Part shown: piece after piece, positions 36,891-46,240 of the stretch | Numbering within the stretch: the stretch's first letter is position 1 | Layout: every line of letters starts with the position of its first letter | Origin: Sorangium cellulosum | GTDB lineage: Bacteria > Myxococcota_A > Polyangia > Polyangiales > Polyangiaceae | Direction: 5' to 3' | Assembly: GCF_002950945.1 (NCBI RefSeq) | Contig: NZ_CP012673.1 | Coordinates: 13,011,501 to 13,075,500, forward strand | Length of the DNA: 64,000 nt | The notes under the pieces: generated by a model | The model's database searches: none | What the model was told of the DNA's origin: nothing | The model's input: only the letters and a program-made list of their open reading frames with translations | Program-made: the position numbers and the translations under genes

Positions 36891-37018
36891 TTACCTCTGC
36901 TCCCAGAGAGCCCCCGCGCACAAGTTCGACCGTATCCCTGAAGACCTTCCTGAGGGGAAAAAGCGCGCGACTAAGCGTCGGGGCCTCCGCGAGGTCGACA
37001 TGAAACAATACTCTTCGA

Positions 37019-37285
37019 TCATTCTCTTGCTCTAATAATTACTTCGAACGCGAGTCCGGCTCGCGACCTTGAAGCAATCTTATATTCTCTTCCTGGTCCG
37101 GGCTGTCGCTCAATGGACACATACTCGTCATAGGCGATAAAGCGTGCGATGCGCCAGATCTCGGAAACAAAGTCGTGTACGCCCGGGCCTACCACGACGA
37201 GCACGGGGCCGTCGGTAGCCAATGACCAACCGCTGCCGAGTATGCTCCGGATTTCGATTGCTATCGACTGGGTGACGTCTTCCAT
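37019..37285 (-). CDS. Module 5 immunity-like protein
   Basis: The 88-residue soluble protein from ATG 37285 includes SIAIEIRSILGSGWSLATDG, VLVVVGPGVHDFVSEIWRIA and GREYKIASRSRAGLAFEVII, an alpha/beta-looking small fold. It begins 16 bases after the stop of the module 5 toxin tail, the same spacing class as the other toxin/immunity pairs in the array. Function is inferred from position. A further 65-codon frame follows at 37008-36811 but I could not judge it. Confidence 0.6.
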   Translation of the reverse strand: MEDVTQSIAIEIRSILGSGWSLATDGPVLVVVGPGVHDFVSEIWRIARFIAYDEYVSIERQPGPGREYKIASRSRAGLAFEVIIRARE

Positions 37286-37300
37286 ATGCAATATAGTGCC

Positions 37301-37497
37301 TCATGGTTTGGGGATGTACGTCCCCCCCTCAGCGGGCGAAAAAACGGTCACGATTTCTCCGGTCTCATTCGTCACCACCGTGTTGCCACGTGAGTCGGAA
37401 TATTCCCATGTTTTGCGTCCACGCGCATCCACCTTCCCAACTCTGTTCGTAGAGTTGTTCTTAAGGCTGTTATCAATAGCTTCACCTCCACCATCCG
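37301..37497 (-). pseudogene. Module 5 toxin-tip remnant
   Basis: The open frame has no start of its own. It reads GEAIDNSLKNNSTNRVGKVD, then GRKTWEYSDSRGN, then TGEIVTVFSPAEGGTYIPKP and a TGA at 37301-37303. The ending is typical of Rhs toxin tips. At its 5' side the DNA runs into the Rhs core within a shared stretch (37481-37497, core TTCACCTCC-CCATCCGCC), and the reading frame does not match that of the core. The tip therefore lost its N-terminal part and its link to the Rhs shell. Confidence 0.65.
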
Positions 37498-38664
37498 CCG
37501 CGTCGACTCGTCGTACCCGTACGTCGTCTCGACCCCGTTGCCCGCGACGACCCGCACCCGCTGCCCGAGCTCGTCGTACCCGATGTGCCGCAGGTACTCC
37601 GTCCTCCTCGGCTCGTCCGGGTGCTGCGGATTCGCCCGCTGGTTCTCTCCGACCGCCGAGCTCACCAGCCCCCCATGGTCGTACCCGTACCGCACCACCT
37701 CCTCCCCCGACCCGGGAAGACCATCTCCTGCATTCGCCCCAGCGCGTCGAACCGGTACCGCATCGTCGCCTGGTACGGCCCCCGGTGCGGCTCCCGCAGC
37801 CGCGGAAACTCCGACGTCAGCTCAGCCACGTTGCCGAACCCGTCGTACCGGAAGCTCCGCTTCCCCGCCCCGCTCGTCTCCTCCACCAGCCGCCCCGCGC
37901 GGTTGCCCTGCGCATCGCCCCCGTGCTCCGGCCCGCCGTACGTGTACACCACGTCCTGCGTCACCGGATAGTCGATCTTCCTCAGCCGGTTGAAGTCGTA
38001 CTCGTACCGGATCTGCTGCCCTCCCCGCGCCACGAGCTCCGCCGTCTGTTTCGCCCGCACGTTCCCGGCCAGGTCGTAGCGCCACTCGGTCCGACCCGCA
38101 TCCGGGCTCAAGAGCTCCACCATGCGGCCCGCCGTGTCGTACGCCGCCTCCGTCACGTTCCCGCGCGCGTCCGTCACCCGCAACAGCTCTCCGAGCGGAT
38201 TGTGCCCGTACCGCGTCACGATCTGCCTCTCCACCTCCTCGATCCGGTTGAACTCCTCCACCGCCGCGATCCGACCCCCCACGTCCCGGTACGTGCTCCG
38301 CACCTTGCCGTTCGCGTCGATCACCATCTCCTGGAACAACAGCCGCCCCTCGAACGCCGCCAGCCCGTGCTCGGTCGCCGTTCTCGCGTACCCCTCCGGC
38401 GCGTTCGTATCCGGCGTCTCCACCAGCCTCGTCCGCGACAGCACGTCGTGCCGCAGCCGCGTCCCTCGCACCATCTCCACCGCCACGAAGCTCGTCTCCG
38501 GCTCCGCGCTGAACACCGGCTGCCCCTGCTCTTCCACGCGCCCGAGCGCATCGAACCCCACCGCGCCGCTGACCGTCATCCCGAGCTCGGTGCCCGTGCC
38601 CGTGTCGCGCTCGTGGTCCTTCTTGGTCTGGATCACCCGCCCGAGCCCGTCCGCGAACGTCAGC
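37481..38664 (-). pseudogene. Module 5 Rhs core fragment
   Basis: The Rhs homology starts directly at the stop codon of the module 4 immunity gene, reading LTFADGLGRVIQTKKDHERD. It covers the middle YD-repeat region (RYEYDFNRLRKIDYPVTQDV and similar) at near identity to the head gene. A one-base loss near 37716 (CCCGGGAAG versus CCCGGGGAAG) breaks the frame, which then stops at 37662. The next frame (37698-37372) continues the core to STRRMVEV before the fusion to the toxin tail. All three frames differ, so no single product can form. The whole terminal core, including the YHPDHLGS region, is deleted. Confidence 0.85.
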
Positions 38665-38666
38665 CA

Positions 38667-39100
38667 TTACACCTCTCTGTGTATTCGCCAAGAGTAGCCT
38701 GGTCCGATCAGCAGAGCTTCAGCGCCACACCACAGTTCCCAGTTCTGCTCGATGCTCGCATCTCCAGGAAGATGGTCGCAGAAGACCGTCAACTTCTGCC
38801 CTCTCGAAAACTCCAAACGAAGGTCCCATGCGGGAGCGCTGCATGTTGCTGCCGATATGGTTTGGTCGACCAGGATCGCAAGAGCCCGAGCGATCGTCTC
38901 AGGTTCCTGATCACTGCTAGCTAGTGCCTCGGAGTCCCCGTCCAGTCTCCATGAGCACCAAACGAGCAAATTGTACTCACCATCATTGTTCCTAAATTCC
39001 TCGGACTGCACGTGCCTGAGTGGGGCCGAACGAGGCACTCGTTTACCCAGCGCCAGCGCAAATGTCGGCCCGGCCGAACCACCTGCCACGACGTGCCAGC
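38667..39100 (-). pseudogene. Module 4 immunity gene, 3' part
   Basis: This is the larger piece of a gene split by IS4-type copy 2. Joining it to 40634-40553 after removing the element and one copy of the 9-bp duplication gives a single frame of 507 bp (168 residues). It reads from MHHDIEIEIPSEVRVRL through VGQSCWHVVAGGSAGPTFAL to LIGPGYSWRIHREV. The last codon is followed directly by the Rhs core of module 5. The product would be a small soluble protein; family unknown. Confidence 0.85.
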
Positions 39101-40552
39101 CTGATGCATCCCCTCATATAATCCCAAGAATTTCACGGGTCACGGCGTGCTCACGGAGAACCTCGCCGTACGCTGTCATGAGTTGAACAAGCCGCTCTTC
39201 CCGCATGTTGGGAATGGCCGTGTACCAGTAGCATCCCTGGTTATAGAGCGACAAGGTTCGATGCTTCACGGTATTGGTCTTCAGGAGGCGATCGAGGCCG
39301 GCCCGTTCTCCTGCCTCCCCAAGAAGCGTCAGGAGCACGTGAGCAAAGGCAGCTATGAGCAGGAGTCGGTCGCGTCGGGCAGTGTCGCCAATATGCGTGG
39401 CGGAGAGACCCATGCCAAAATGAACGTTCTTGACGTCGCGGAACGTCTCCTCGATACAGAAGCGGCGGCCGTAGAGCTTGACCACCTGGCTCGCCGTCAG
39501 GTCGGCGCGGCTGGTTGCGAGGCACCAGGGATCCTTCATCCGCTTGTCGTGAACGAGCACAACCGCCGCGATGGCCGTCTTGTCCTGCGTGACTCGGACG
39601 TTCTTCAGCATCTTTGCCCGTGCGGTAGATGCGAGCCACTCGCCTGCAGGACGCGCAGTACCATCAGCATCGGTGACGATGATGCACTCGCGGAACCGAA
39701 TGATGTAGTCCCAGCCCAGATTGACGAGATGTGCGTACCGCTCCTGGTCGCCGAAGCCCCGGTCCGCGAGCAGTGTTACTCGAGTTGTCTTCGGAAGGAT
39801 CTCGTGCAGCCGTTCGATCACCTCGTCTTCATAGGCGTTGCGCTTGCCGGCCAACGACGACTTCTCGACCGTCTTCCAAACAAGCGGCGTTGCTCGCCCG
39901 TGACGAGTGATCAAGTACAACGCCAGCGTGGCGTGATCATCGGCATCAAACTCCGTCCAGTCGAGAGCGACCAGCAGCTCCTCTCGCGACCCCACCACGA
40001 AGCGAACCCATGCGTCGAACAGAAGCCATGGGGACACATTGTTGTTACTCAGCAGCCGATCAACCTGTTTGGTCGTGTGCTTGGGGCTACCGTCTCTTGC
40101 CCACGCCAACCCTCGCCCGATTACGTGAATGCAAAGGGAGACGGAGTGCAGAACGCCCAGGGTTGCCAGCGACAAGGACAGCACGGTCTTGACGTGCAGG
40201 TCGACTTTCACAGCGGCGTGAAGAAACCGCTCGATCCTACTCGCGCTGAGCCCTACGCGCTCGAGTTGCCTGCGGGCCTTCATGGAATGCGACCGCTCCT
40301 CCGAGCGCGTCGTCGTCAAGTGCCCCTTCGCCTTGCCTTCCGTGCACGCGTCGACGCCCGCCGATCTCCTCATACTGATACTATTCCGGCCAGCGACCGC
40401 AAATTCTCACGTGTCCGTCGTCGGCTCACCCGGAGCACCAGAGCTTCGTGGGTTCATGTAAGCAATCATCCCACGTTAACGATCGATGGGAGCGGCGTGC
40501 CTGCGACGCGCGAATCGACGAATTTGCCGTATAAAATGAGGGGATCTGTCAG
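39101..40552 (-). mobile_element. IS4-family element, copy 2, inside the module 4 immunity gene
   Basis: The element is 1452 bp. Terminal repeats are CTGATGCATCCCCTCATATA on the left and CTGACAGATCCCCTCATTTT (reverse complement) on the right. A 9-bp target duplication flanks it. It carries one transposase gene on the - strand. Copy 3 (44790-46240) is nearly the same size and about 95 percent identical in protein, so both came from one active family. Confidence 0.95.
39114..40373 (-). CDS. IS4-family transposase (copy 2)
   Basis: The 419-residue DDE transposase contains LDWTEFDADDH, LLADRGFGDQE and the YREK box in YGRRFCIEETFRDVK. The stop lies in the left terminal repeat. An internal start at MKARRQLERVG (40283) is possible, because the first 30 residues are not conserved with copy 1. 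No lesion is seen, so it may be active. Confidence 0.93.
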   Translation of the reverse strand: MRRSAGVDACTEGKAKGHLTTTRSEERSHSMKARRQLERVGLSASRIERFLHAAVKVDLHVKTVLSLSLATLGVLHSVSLCIHVIGRGLAWARDGSPKHTTKQVDRLLSNNNVSPWLLFDAWVRFVVGSREELLVALDWTEFDADDHATLALYLITRHGRATPLVWKTVEKSSLAGKRNAYEDEVIERLHEILPKTTRVTLLADRGFGDQERYAHLVNLGWDYIIRFRECIIVTDADGTARPAGEWLASTARAKMLKNVRVTQDKTAIAAVVLVHDKRMKDPWCLATSRADLTASQVVKLYGRRFCIEETFRDVKNVHFGMGLSATHIGDTARRDRLLLIAAFAHVLLTLLGEAGERAGLDRLLKTNTVKHRTLSLYNQGCYWYTAIPNMREERLVQLMTAYGEVLREHAVTREILGII

Positions 40553-40634
40553 CGTGCCAGCAGCTCTGACCGACAATGGCTTGTAGCCGCACACGAACCT
40601 CGGAAGGAATTTCGATTTCGATGTCATGATGCAT
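40553..40634 (-). pseudogene. Module 4 immunity gene, 5' part
   Basis: ATG at 40634 follows AAGGGA and lies 9 bases after the module 4 toxin stop. The 27 codons MHHDIEIEIPSEVRVRL...VGQSCWH run into the IS4-type element. They rejoin the 3' part at 39100 in the same frame once the element and one target copy are removed. Confidence 0.85.
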
Positions 40635-40643
40635 TGCGGTCCC

Positions 40644-40735
40644 TTACTTGTTTGGGAAGGACTGAAGGATTTCTTCCGCGAGGGCACGAATCTTATTGGG
40701 ATCGGCCAATCCATCGGGCCCTTTCAGATCGCCTA
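40644..40735 (-). pseudogene. Module 4 toxin tip, 3' end beyond the IS630 element
   Basis: The frame reads GDLKGPDGLADPNKIRALAE, then EILQSFPNK and TAA at 40646-40644. Removing the IS630 element and one TA joins it in frame to RRLLHQQL on the far side (41935 and up), giving a continuous RRLLHQQLGDLKGPDG. This shows where the toxin ended before insertion. Confidence 0.88.
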
Positions 40736-41934
40736 AATAGCCGATCCTGATTCGGGAACGCCAGCAATTCCAAGGGCTTGGACGTAAAGCTTGCAGCTCG
40801 GCCTCTCCGTACGCTCGTGGGCGCTGGTGAACAAACCCACCACGAGGAGGAGAGGCCGATGGGGAGAATGTTCTTCGGCTTCGTTCCCGTCACAAGCGGG
40901 TACTCCGGAAGCGAGCCCGTACGGCGCGGGATGGAGCCTACCGAATCCGATGCCTGATTCTGCTGAGGTTGGATGCCGGAGCGACGCCGGCACGCATTGC
41001 CGAAGAACTCCAGGTCGCTCGCTCGACGATCAGCCGCGTCCGCTCGCGCTTCCTCGCCGAAGGGCTTGCGGGCCTACGCGACCACCGCGCGCACAACGGT
41101 CAGCGCAAGGTCTCGGCTGTGCACCGGCGGCGACTGGAGCAATTGCTCGATGCCAGTCCGCGGGACTTCGGCTGGGCACGGCCGACGTGGACGCGCGAAC
41201 TGCTGGCCCTGCAACTCGAACGCGACACCGGGCTGCGTCTGAGTGTCGGCCACATCGGGCGGCTGTTGCGAGCGCTGGGAGCACGTCGCAAGCGCCCCCG
41301 TCCCGTCGTCCGCTGCCCATGGCCGAAGTCGCGCGAGCGCCGCAGGGTCGCAGCGATCCGTAAGCTGATCCGTAGCCTGCCCCGCGACGAGATCGCCTTC
41401 TACGCCGACGAGATGGACGTGGACCTCAACCCGCGGCTCGGGCTCGACTGGATGCGGCGCGGCCGGCAGAAGCGTGTGCTCACGCCCGGCAACAACCAGA
41501 AGCGCTACGTCGCTGGCGCGCTGACGATCGGCTCGGGCAAGCTGACGTGGGCGTTCGGCGCTCGCAAGAGCAGCGACTTGTTCATCGCGGCGCTGGCCGC
41601 GCTGCTCCGCCGCTACCGGCGCTACCGGCGGCTGCACGTCATCGTCGACAACTTCGGCATCCACATGAGCAAGAAGACCCGGGCATTCGTCGAGGCCACA
41701 GGAGGCAAACTCGTGCTGCACTTCCTGCCGCCGTACGCGCCCCAGTACAACCGCATCGAACGTGTCTGGAAGCAGATCCACGACAACGTCACCCGCAACC
41801 ATCGGTGCGCGAGCATCGAGGAACTCGTCAAGGAGGTGGAGGATTGCCTGGAGGCCCTGTCCCCGTACCCGGGGTCGCCCGCGAGCCTGCGCCCTGTGCT
41901 CAGCTCGCCTGTTGCCGATTCGGGATCGGTTATT
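40736..41934 (+). mobile_element. IS630-family element inside the module 4 toxin tip
   Basis: The 1199-bp element is flanked by TA at 40734-40735 and 41935-41936, the family's target duplication. Terminal repeats are AATAGCCGATCCTGATTCGG on the left and AATAACCGATCCCGAATCGG on the right (reverse complement). An alternative TA pair inside the ends would leave a stop codon on repair, so the limits given are the ones consistent with the host gene. Confidence 0.92.
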
Positions 41935-41937
41935 TAG
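40969..41937 (+). CDS. IS630-family transposase
   Basis: The DDE transposase has an N-terminal helix-turn-helix (PARIAEELQVARSTISRVRS), FYADEMDVD (first Asp, about residue 146), HVIVDNFGIHMS (second Asp, about 225) and LPPYAPQYNRIERVWKQIH (Glu, about 263). The stop falls in the right terminal repeat. The annotated TTG start at 40969 is probably not the original one. The same frame upstream still reads RSRHKRVLRKRARTARDGAY, while the ATG at 40859 (MGRMFF) is in another frame, so a small indel near 40868 may have damaged the N-terminus. Confidence 0.85.
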   Translation: MDAGATPARIAEELQVARSTISRVRSRFLAEGLAGLRDHRAHNGQRKVSAVHRRRLEQLLDASPRDFGWARPTWTRELLALQLERDTGLRLSVGHIGRLLRALGARRKRPRPVVRCPWPKSRERRRVAAIRKLIRSLPRDEIAFYADEMDVDLNPRLGLDWMRRGRQKRVLTPGNNQKRYVAGALTIGSGKLTWAFGARKSSDLFIAALAALLRRYRRYRRLHVIVDNFGIHMSKKTRAFVEATGGKLVLHFLPPYAPQYNRIERVWKQIHDNVTRNHRCASIEELVKEVEDCLEALSPYPGSPASLRPVLSSPVADSGSVI

Positions 41938-43813
41938 TTGTTGATGAAGCAATCTTCGCTGACCCTGGGAAAGCCCGACCTCTCGAACGATCCTGTCGAT
42001 CTGTTTGATGTCGGCCTTCTTGGCCATGTTGACGATGCCTTCGCCGCCATACTTTAGCTTTGCGGCTTCCAGGCGCTTAACAGCTTCAGGCAGGAAATCC
42101 TGTACCGTCTTACCTCCCTCCCTCGTGGCCAAGGCCTCCGCTTTCGCGGCAGCCCTCCGCGCAGCTAGCACGGTGATCGCCTTGCCTCCAGTTCTTACCA
42201 GCGTCACGGCCGTGCCGCCGATGCCCACTGCATCGATCGGGTCGACCACCGGCTTTTCCAGCGGCAGGTCTTCTTTCGCAACCTGCGCCTGGCGGAAAGC
42301 AAGTCGCTCCGCGGGGCCTCCGTCTATGCAGACTCCAGAGGCGCACATCGTATCATCCGGAGCGATGCTCTGTTCTGGGCTGTCCAGCGCCCCTTCGAAC
42401 GATTGGCAGCCGCCATCAACGCATTCTTCAGCCAACCCCGTCGGGTCGACGAACCTCAGCGGGTTATTCCGCGTGTAGGTGTACAGCCCCAGGTGAATCG
42501 GGTCGTATACGCCGCCGTTCGGCGCCCCCCGCATGTACTGTTGCAGAATCGGATCCGGGCTCACCCACACCCCGAGCCGCGGCTCGTAGCTGCGCGCCCC
42601 GTAGTGATAGAGCCCGGTGGACAGGTCGAGCTCCTTCCCGTTGAACAGGTACGGCTGCCTGTTCTGCACGCTGCCGTCCGTCTGATCCGCCCACAGCTCC
42701 CCGCTCGGCAGGTACTCCGCGTGCTGGCTCAGCGCCTGGTCGTCATCGGTGATGTACTGCGTGCTCCCGAGGTGATCCGGGTGGTAGTACAAGACCGGCG
42801 GCTCCCGGAAGAAGTCCGCGTCGATCTTGCTCGCGACCCGCGTATCGTCAGCGAAGATGTGCTTCGTCGGGTACTCCCCGTTCCGCAGCACCAGGTGCTG
42901 GTCGACGTACGCCGTCTCCTCCTCGCCGGCGACCCCGTGCCGGTGCACCCGCCGCTCCCCCGCGCCGTCGTACAGCGCCCGCGACAGCTCCTGTGGGTTC
43001 TCCTGCACCGACACCAGCCGGGTCTCCTCGTCCCACTCCAGCCTTCGCTGCGGGTTGGTCCGGTACTTCCATCGACCTGGTTGCCGCTCGCATCGTAGAG
43101 CAGCTCTCGCAGCCGCGGCGACGACTCCCCCACCACAACCTCGTCCACCTCGGTCGGTGCGTGCGGCCGCGGTCCCGTATACCGGTACTCGTTGCGGTAC
43201 GTCCTCTCCCGGATCGGCTCTTGCTGCTTCCACCCCCTCGCGCCATCCGGCACGTACCGCGCGACCTCCTGACCCTTCTCCGTCACGTTCCCGATCGCGT
43301 CGTACGAAAGCCCCAGCGTGTACCGCAGCTGCGCGTCCCTCCGCTCCTGGTAGCTCCCGGATGCCTCCTTCAGCTGATTCAGGTCGTCGTACTCGAACCG
43401 CTGCTGCGTCGCCGCCACCATCACGCTGCCGCCGAGGCTCTCGTCCAGCGGCACCTCGTTGCTCAGCTCCTTGACATTCCCGACGAGGTCATACCGGTAC
43501 CGCAGCCGCTGGAACGGCCTCGCCGGCCTCCCCAGGCTCCGCATCCGCGCGTCCTGGTGGTCCGCGTTCACCTCCGCCATCCGCCGCGTCGACTCGTCGT
43601 ACCGGTACCTCGTCTCCACCCCGTTGCCCGCGACGACCCGCACCCGCTGCCCGAACTCGTCGTACCCGATGTGCCGCAAGTACTCCGTCCTCCTCGGCTC
43701 GTCCGGGTGCTGCGGATTCACCCGCTGGTTCTCTCCCACCGCCGAGCTCACCAGCCCCCCATGGTCGTACCCGTACCGCACCACCTCCTCCCCCGACCCG
43801 GGGAAGACCATCT
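41935..43813 (-). pseudogene. Module 4 Rhs core fragment with toxin tip, frameshifted and cut by IS630
   Basis: The core homology begins at MVFPGSGEEVVRYGYDHGG, 10 bases after the HEAT-like immunity gene of module 3, and continues to the end of the Rhs core (YHPDHLGSTQYITDDD, GARSYEPRLGVWVSPDPILQ). A one-base loss near 43071 (TTCCATCGACC versus TTCCATTCGACC in module 2) breaks the frame after YDASGNQV. The second frame carries the rest. The tip begins after DPTGLAEE and has a glycine-rich hydrophobic stretch (AVGIGGTAVTLVRTGGKAIT), then a helical toxin domain ending VREVGLSQGQRRLLHQQL at the IS630 insertion. The toxin family is not recognised. Confidence 0.85.
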
Positions 43814-43820
43814 CCTACAG

Positions 43821-44468
43821 TTAGAACTTCAGAAGATCGGGATCATCACTGGACTCAATCTGCGACGACAACTCGGGGTATTTTTGACTGAGGCGACGTG
43901 CGGCGATCGCACCGTACCTTCGAACGAGCGCGTCGTTGTGTCTCAACATCGAAACAATCACCGCTGGATCGGCCTGCTCACCGGCAACCAATGCACGAAG
44001 CGCTTGCTCATGCGTCCCACAGGACTCCCCACGCCTCTCAAAAATTCGTTGAGATTCTGAAAGCTGAGACAAATCGGCATTCATCATCAGCCGCATAGCG
44101 AGACGACGAAGGGCACCGTTAGCGCTTTCCAGCATACCTACCACACACACAAATTTTTCAACATGATTGCCCTTGGCGCAAACCGCAACAACTTCCATCG
44201 CATACCATTGAACGTGGGCATCCGACGAATCCACCAACGGAACAGCATCATCGAGCACACCTGAGGCTTTATTACCCAATTCAGACGCAACAAACGATGC
44301 CACTCGCTGCACATCTACATTTTCACTCCGCAAAAGAGGACGAAGCGTATCCACGGGAAGTCCCGAAAAGTACTTCTGCAAAAGAGTATACGCGCAGCCA
44401 TCCTCGTCGAACTTACGCGGATCCTTCAACAAGTCTTCGATCAGAAGATGCCCATCATCGATCTGCAT
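43821..44468 (-). CDS. Module 3 immunity protein, HEAT-like
   Basis: The 215-residue all-helical protein has repeats such as LRPLLRSENVDVQRVASFVA and DDAVPLVDSSDAHVQWYAME and ALRRLAMRLMMNADLSQLSE, typical of HEAT-like immunity proteins for Rhs and other polymorphic toxins. Its ATG (44468-44466) shares one base with the module 3 toxin stop (TAATG), so synthesis was coupled to the toxin. The gene is intact even though its toxin is now split by an IS. A degenerate copy of its 3' end lies in the remnant near 35820-35850. Confidence 0.8.
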   Translation of the reverse strand: MQIDDGHLLIEDLLKDPRKFDEDGCAYTLLQKYFSGLPVDTLRPLLRSENVDVQRVASFVASELGNKASGVLDDAVPLVDSSDAHVQWYAMEVVAVCAKGNHVEKFVCVVGMLESANGALRRLAMRLMMNADLSQLSESQRIFERRGESCGTHEQALRALVAGEQADPAVIVSMLRHNDALVRRYGAIAARRLSQKYPELSSQIESSDDPDLLKF

Positions 44469-44789
44469 TACCGACTCTCCAGGTTCTTCTCCATTTGCTG
44501 AATAAGCCGCTGCTCCGCGGCCTGACGCTCCCCATGCGGCTTGTGCGGCCCCAGCTCCACCGTCTTTCGAATTCGCTCCTGCACGCTCTTCTTCAATTCG
44601 CCCTGCAGTTGCCTCAATTCATCAGCCGAGTATCTCTCAAGGTCCTTCGCTTCCGGCAAGCTTCCATGTGCTTTCCCTGTAGCATCCAAGCTTGGCAGCT
44701 CTTGCGGTTGCCGTTTTGCGGAATCGTTAGCAGAGGAAGTGCCGCTGCTATCCCCCCCGATCACCGCCATCTGCATTGTCATGGCGCCC
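44468..44789 (-). pseudogene. Module 3 toxin tip, part beyond the IS4-type element
   Basis: After the element the frame resumes as GAMTMQMAVIGGDSSG, matching module 2. It then gives a unique tip (LPSLDATGKAHGSLPEAKDL, LRQLQGELKKSVQERIRKTV, HGERQAAEQRLIQQMEKNLE) ending at 44468. The helical HGERQAAEQ region recurs, as I recall, in other Rhs tips, but I cannot assign an activity. Confidence 0.8.
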
Positions 44790-46240
44790 CTGAGGCATCC
44801 CCTCATATAATCCCGAGAATTTCACGGGTCACAGCGTGCTCACGGAGGACCTCACCGTACGCTGTCATGAGCTGAACGAGTCGCTCTTCCCGCATGTTGG
44901 GGATGGCCGTGTACCAGTAGCATCCCTGGTTATAGAGCGACAAGGTTCGATGCTTCACTGTATTGGTCTTCAGAAGGCGATCGAGGCCGGCCCGCTCACC
45001 CGCCTCCCCGAGAAGCGTCAGGAGCACGTGGGCGAAGGCAGCTATGAGCAAAAGTCGGTCACGTCGGGCAGTGTCTCCAATGTGCGTGGCGGAGAGACCC
45101 ATGCCGAAATGAACGTTTTTTATGTCGCGGAACGTCTCCTCGATACAGAAGCGTCGACCGTAGAGCTTGACGACTTGGCTGCCGGTCAGGTCGGCGCGGC
45201 TGGTTGCGAGGCACCAGGGCTCTTTCATCCTCTTGTCGTGCGCAAGCACGACCGCCGAGATGGCGGCCTCGTCCTGCGTGACCCGGACGTGCTTCAACAT
45301 TTTTGCCCGCCCGGTAGATGCGAGCCACTCACCTGCAGGCCGCGCAGTACCATCGGCATCGGTGACGATGATGCACTCGCGGAACCGAATAATATAATCC
45401 CACCCCAGGTTGGCGAGATGGTCGTACCGCTTGCGGTCGCCGAAGCCCCGGTCGGCGATCAGCGTTACTCGGGTTGTCTCGGGCAAGATCTCATGCAACC
45501 GCTCGATGACCTCATCTTCATAAGTGTTGCGCTTGCCGGCCAGCGACGATTTTTCGACCGTCTTCCACACGAGCGGCGTTGCTCGCCCGTGGCGGGTGAT
45601 CAAGTACAGGGCCAACGTGGCATGGTCGTCGGCATCGAACTCCGTCCAATCGAGAGCGACCAGCAGTTCCTCTCGGGAACCTACCACGAAGCGAACCCAT
45701 GCGTCGAACAGTAGCCATGGAGACACGTTGTTGTTACTCAGCAACCGGTCAACCTGTTTGGTCGTGTGCTTGGGGCTGCCGTCTCTTGCCCACGCCAAGG
45801 CTCGCCCGATTACGTGAATGCAGAGCGAGACGGAGTGCAGGACCCCCAGGGCCGCCAACGACAAGGACAGCACGGTCTTGACGTGCAGGTCGACTTTCAC
45901 AGCGGCGCCAAGAAAGCGCTCGATGCTAATCGCGCTGAGCCCTACGCGCTCGAGTTGCCTGCGAGCCCTCATGGAGTGCGACCGCTCCTCCGAGCGCGTC
46001 GTCGTCAACGGCCCTTTCGTCTGATCTTCCGTGTACGCGTCGACGCCCGCAGATTGCCCCATACTGATACTATTCCGACCAGCGACAGCAACTTCTCATG
46101 CGTCCGTCGTCAGCTCACCCGAAGCCCTATAATTTATGGTTTTATGTAGGTGATTCTCCCACGCCAGGAACCGGTGAGAGCAGCGAGCCTGGGGCACTCG
46201 AGTCGACGAAAATTCCTCATAAAATGAGGGGATCTGTCAG
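44790..46240 (-). mobile_element. IS4-family element, copy 3, inside the module 3 pre-toxin region
   Basis: The element is 1451 bp, with ends CTGAGGCATCCCCTCATATA and CTGACAGATCCCCTCATTTT (reverse complement of the right end), flanked by the 9-bp duplication. It is oriented like the host gene. Its one gene is nearly identical to that of copy 2. Confidence 0.95.
44803..46062 (-). CDS. IS4-family transposase (copy 3)
   Basis: The 419-residue DDE transposase has LDWTEFDADDH, LIADRGFGDRK and YGRRFCIEETFRDIK (YREK box). Differences from copy 2 cluster in the first 15 residues, where copy 3 reads MGQSAGVDAYTEDQ and copy 2 MRRSAGVDACTEGK. It appears intact. An internal start at MRARRQLERVG is possible. 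Confidence 0.93.
   Translation of the reverse strand: MGQSAGVDAYTEDQTKGPLTTTRSEERSHSMRARRQLERVGLSAISIERFLGAAVKVDLHVKTVLSLSLAALGVLHSVSLCIHVIGRALAWARDGSPKHTTKQVDRLLSNNNVSPWLLFDAWVRFVVGSREELLVALDWTEFDADDHATLALYLITRHGRATPLVWKTVEKSSLAGKRNTYEDEVIERLHEILPETTRVTLIADRGFGDRKRYDHLANLGWDYIIRFRECIIVTDADGTARPAGEWLASTGRAKMLKHVRVTQDEAAISAVVLAHDKRMKEPWCLATSRADLTGSQVVKLYGRRFCIEETFRDIKNVHFGMGLSATHIGDTARRDRLLLIAAFAHVLLTLLGEAGERAGLDRLLKTNTVKHRTLSLYNQGCYWYTAIPNMREERLVQLMTAYGEVLREHAVTREILGII

Larger units (their letters stand above)
39092..40561. repeat. 9-bp target duplication flanking IS4-type copy 2
   Basis: CGTGCCAGC occurs at 39092-39100 and again at 40553-40561, immediately outside the element ends. It lies within the codons for C-W-H-V of the interrupted immunity gene and fixes the element limits exactly. 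Confidence 0.92.

Noticed and set aside
36811..37008. A 65-codon - strand frame after the module 5 immunity gene
   Set aside because: It could be a second small partner gene, but the start is a TTG without a ribosome site and I recognise nothing in it.
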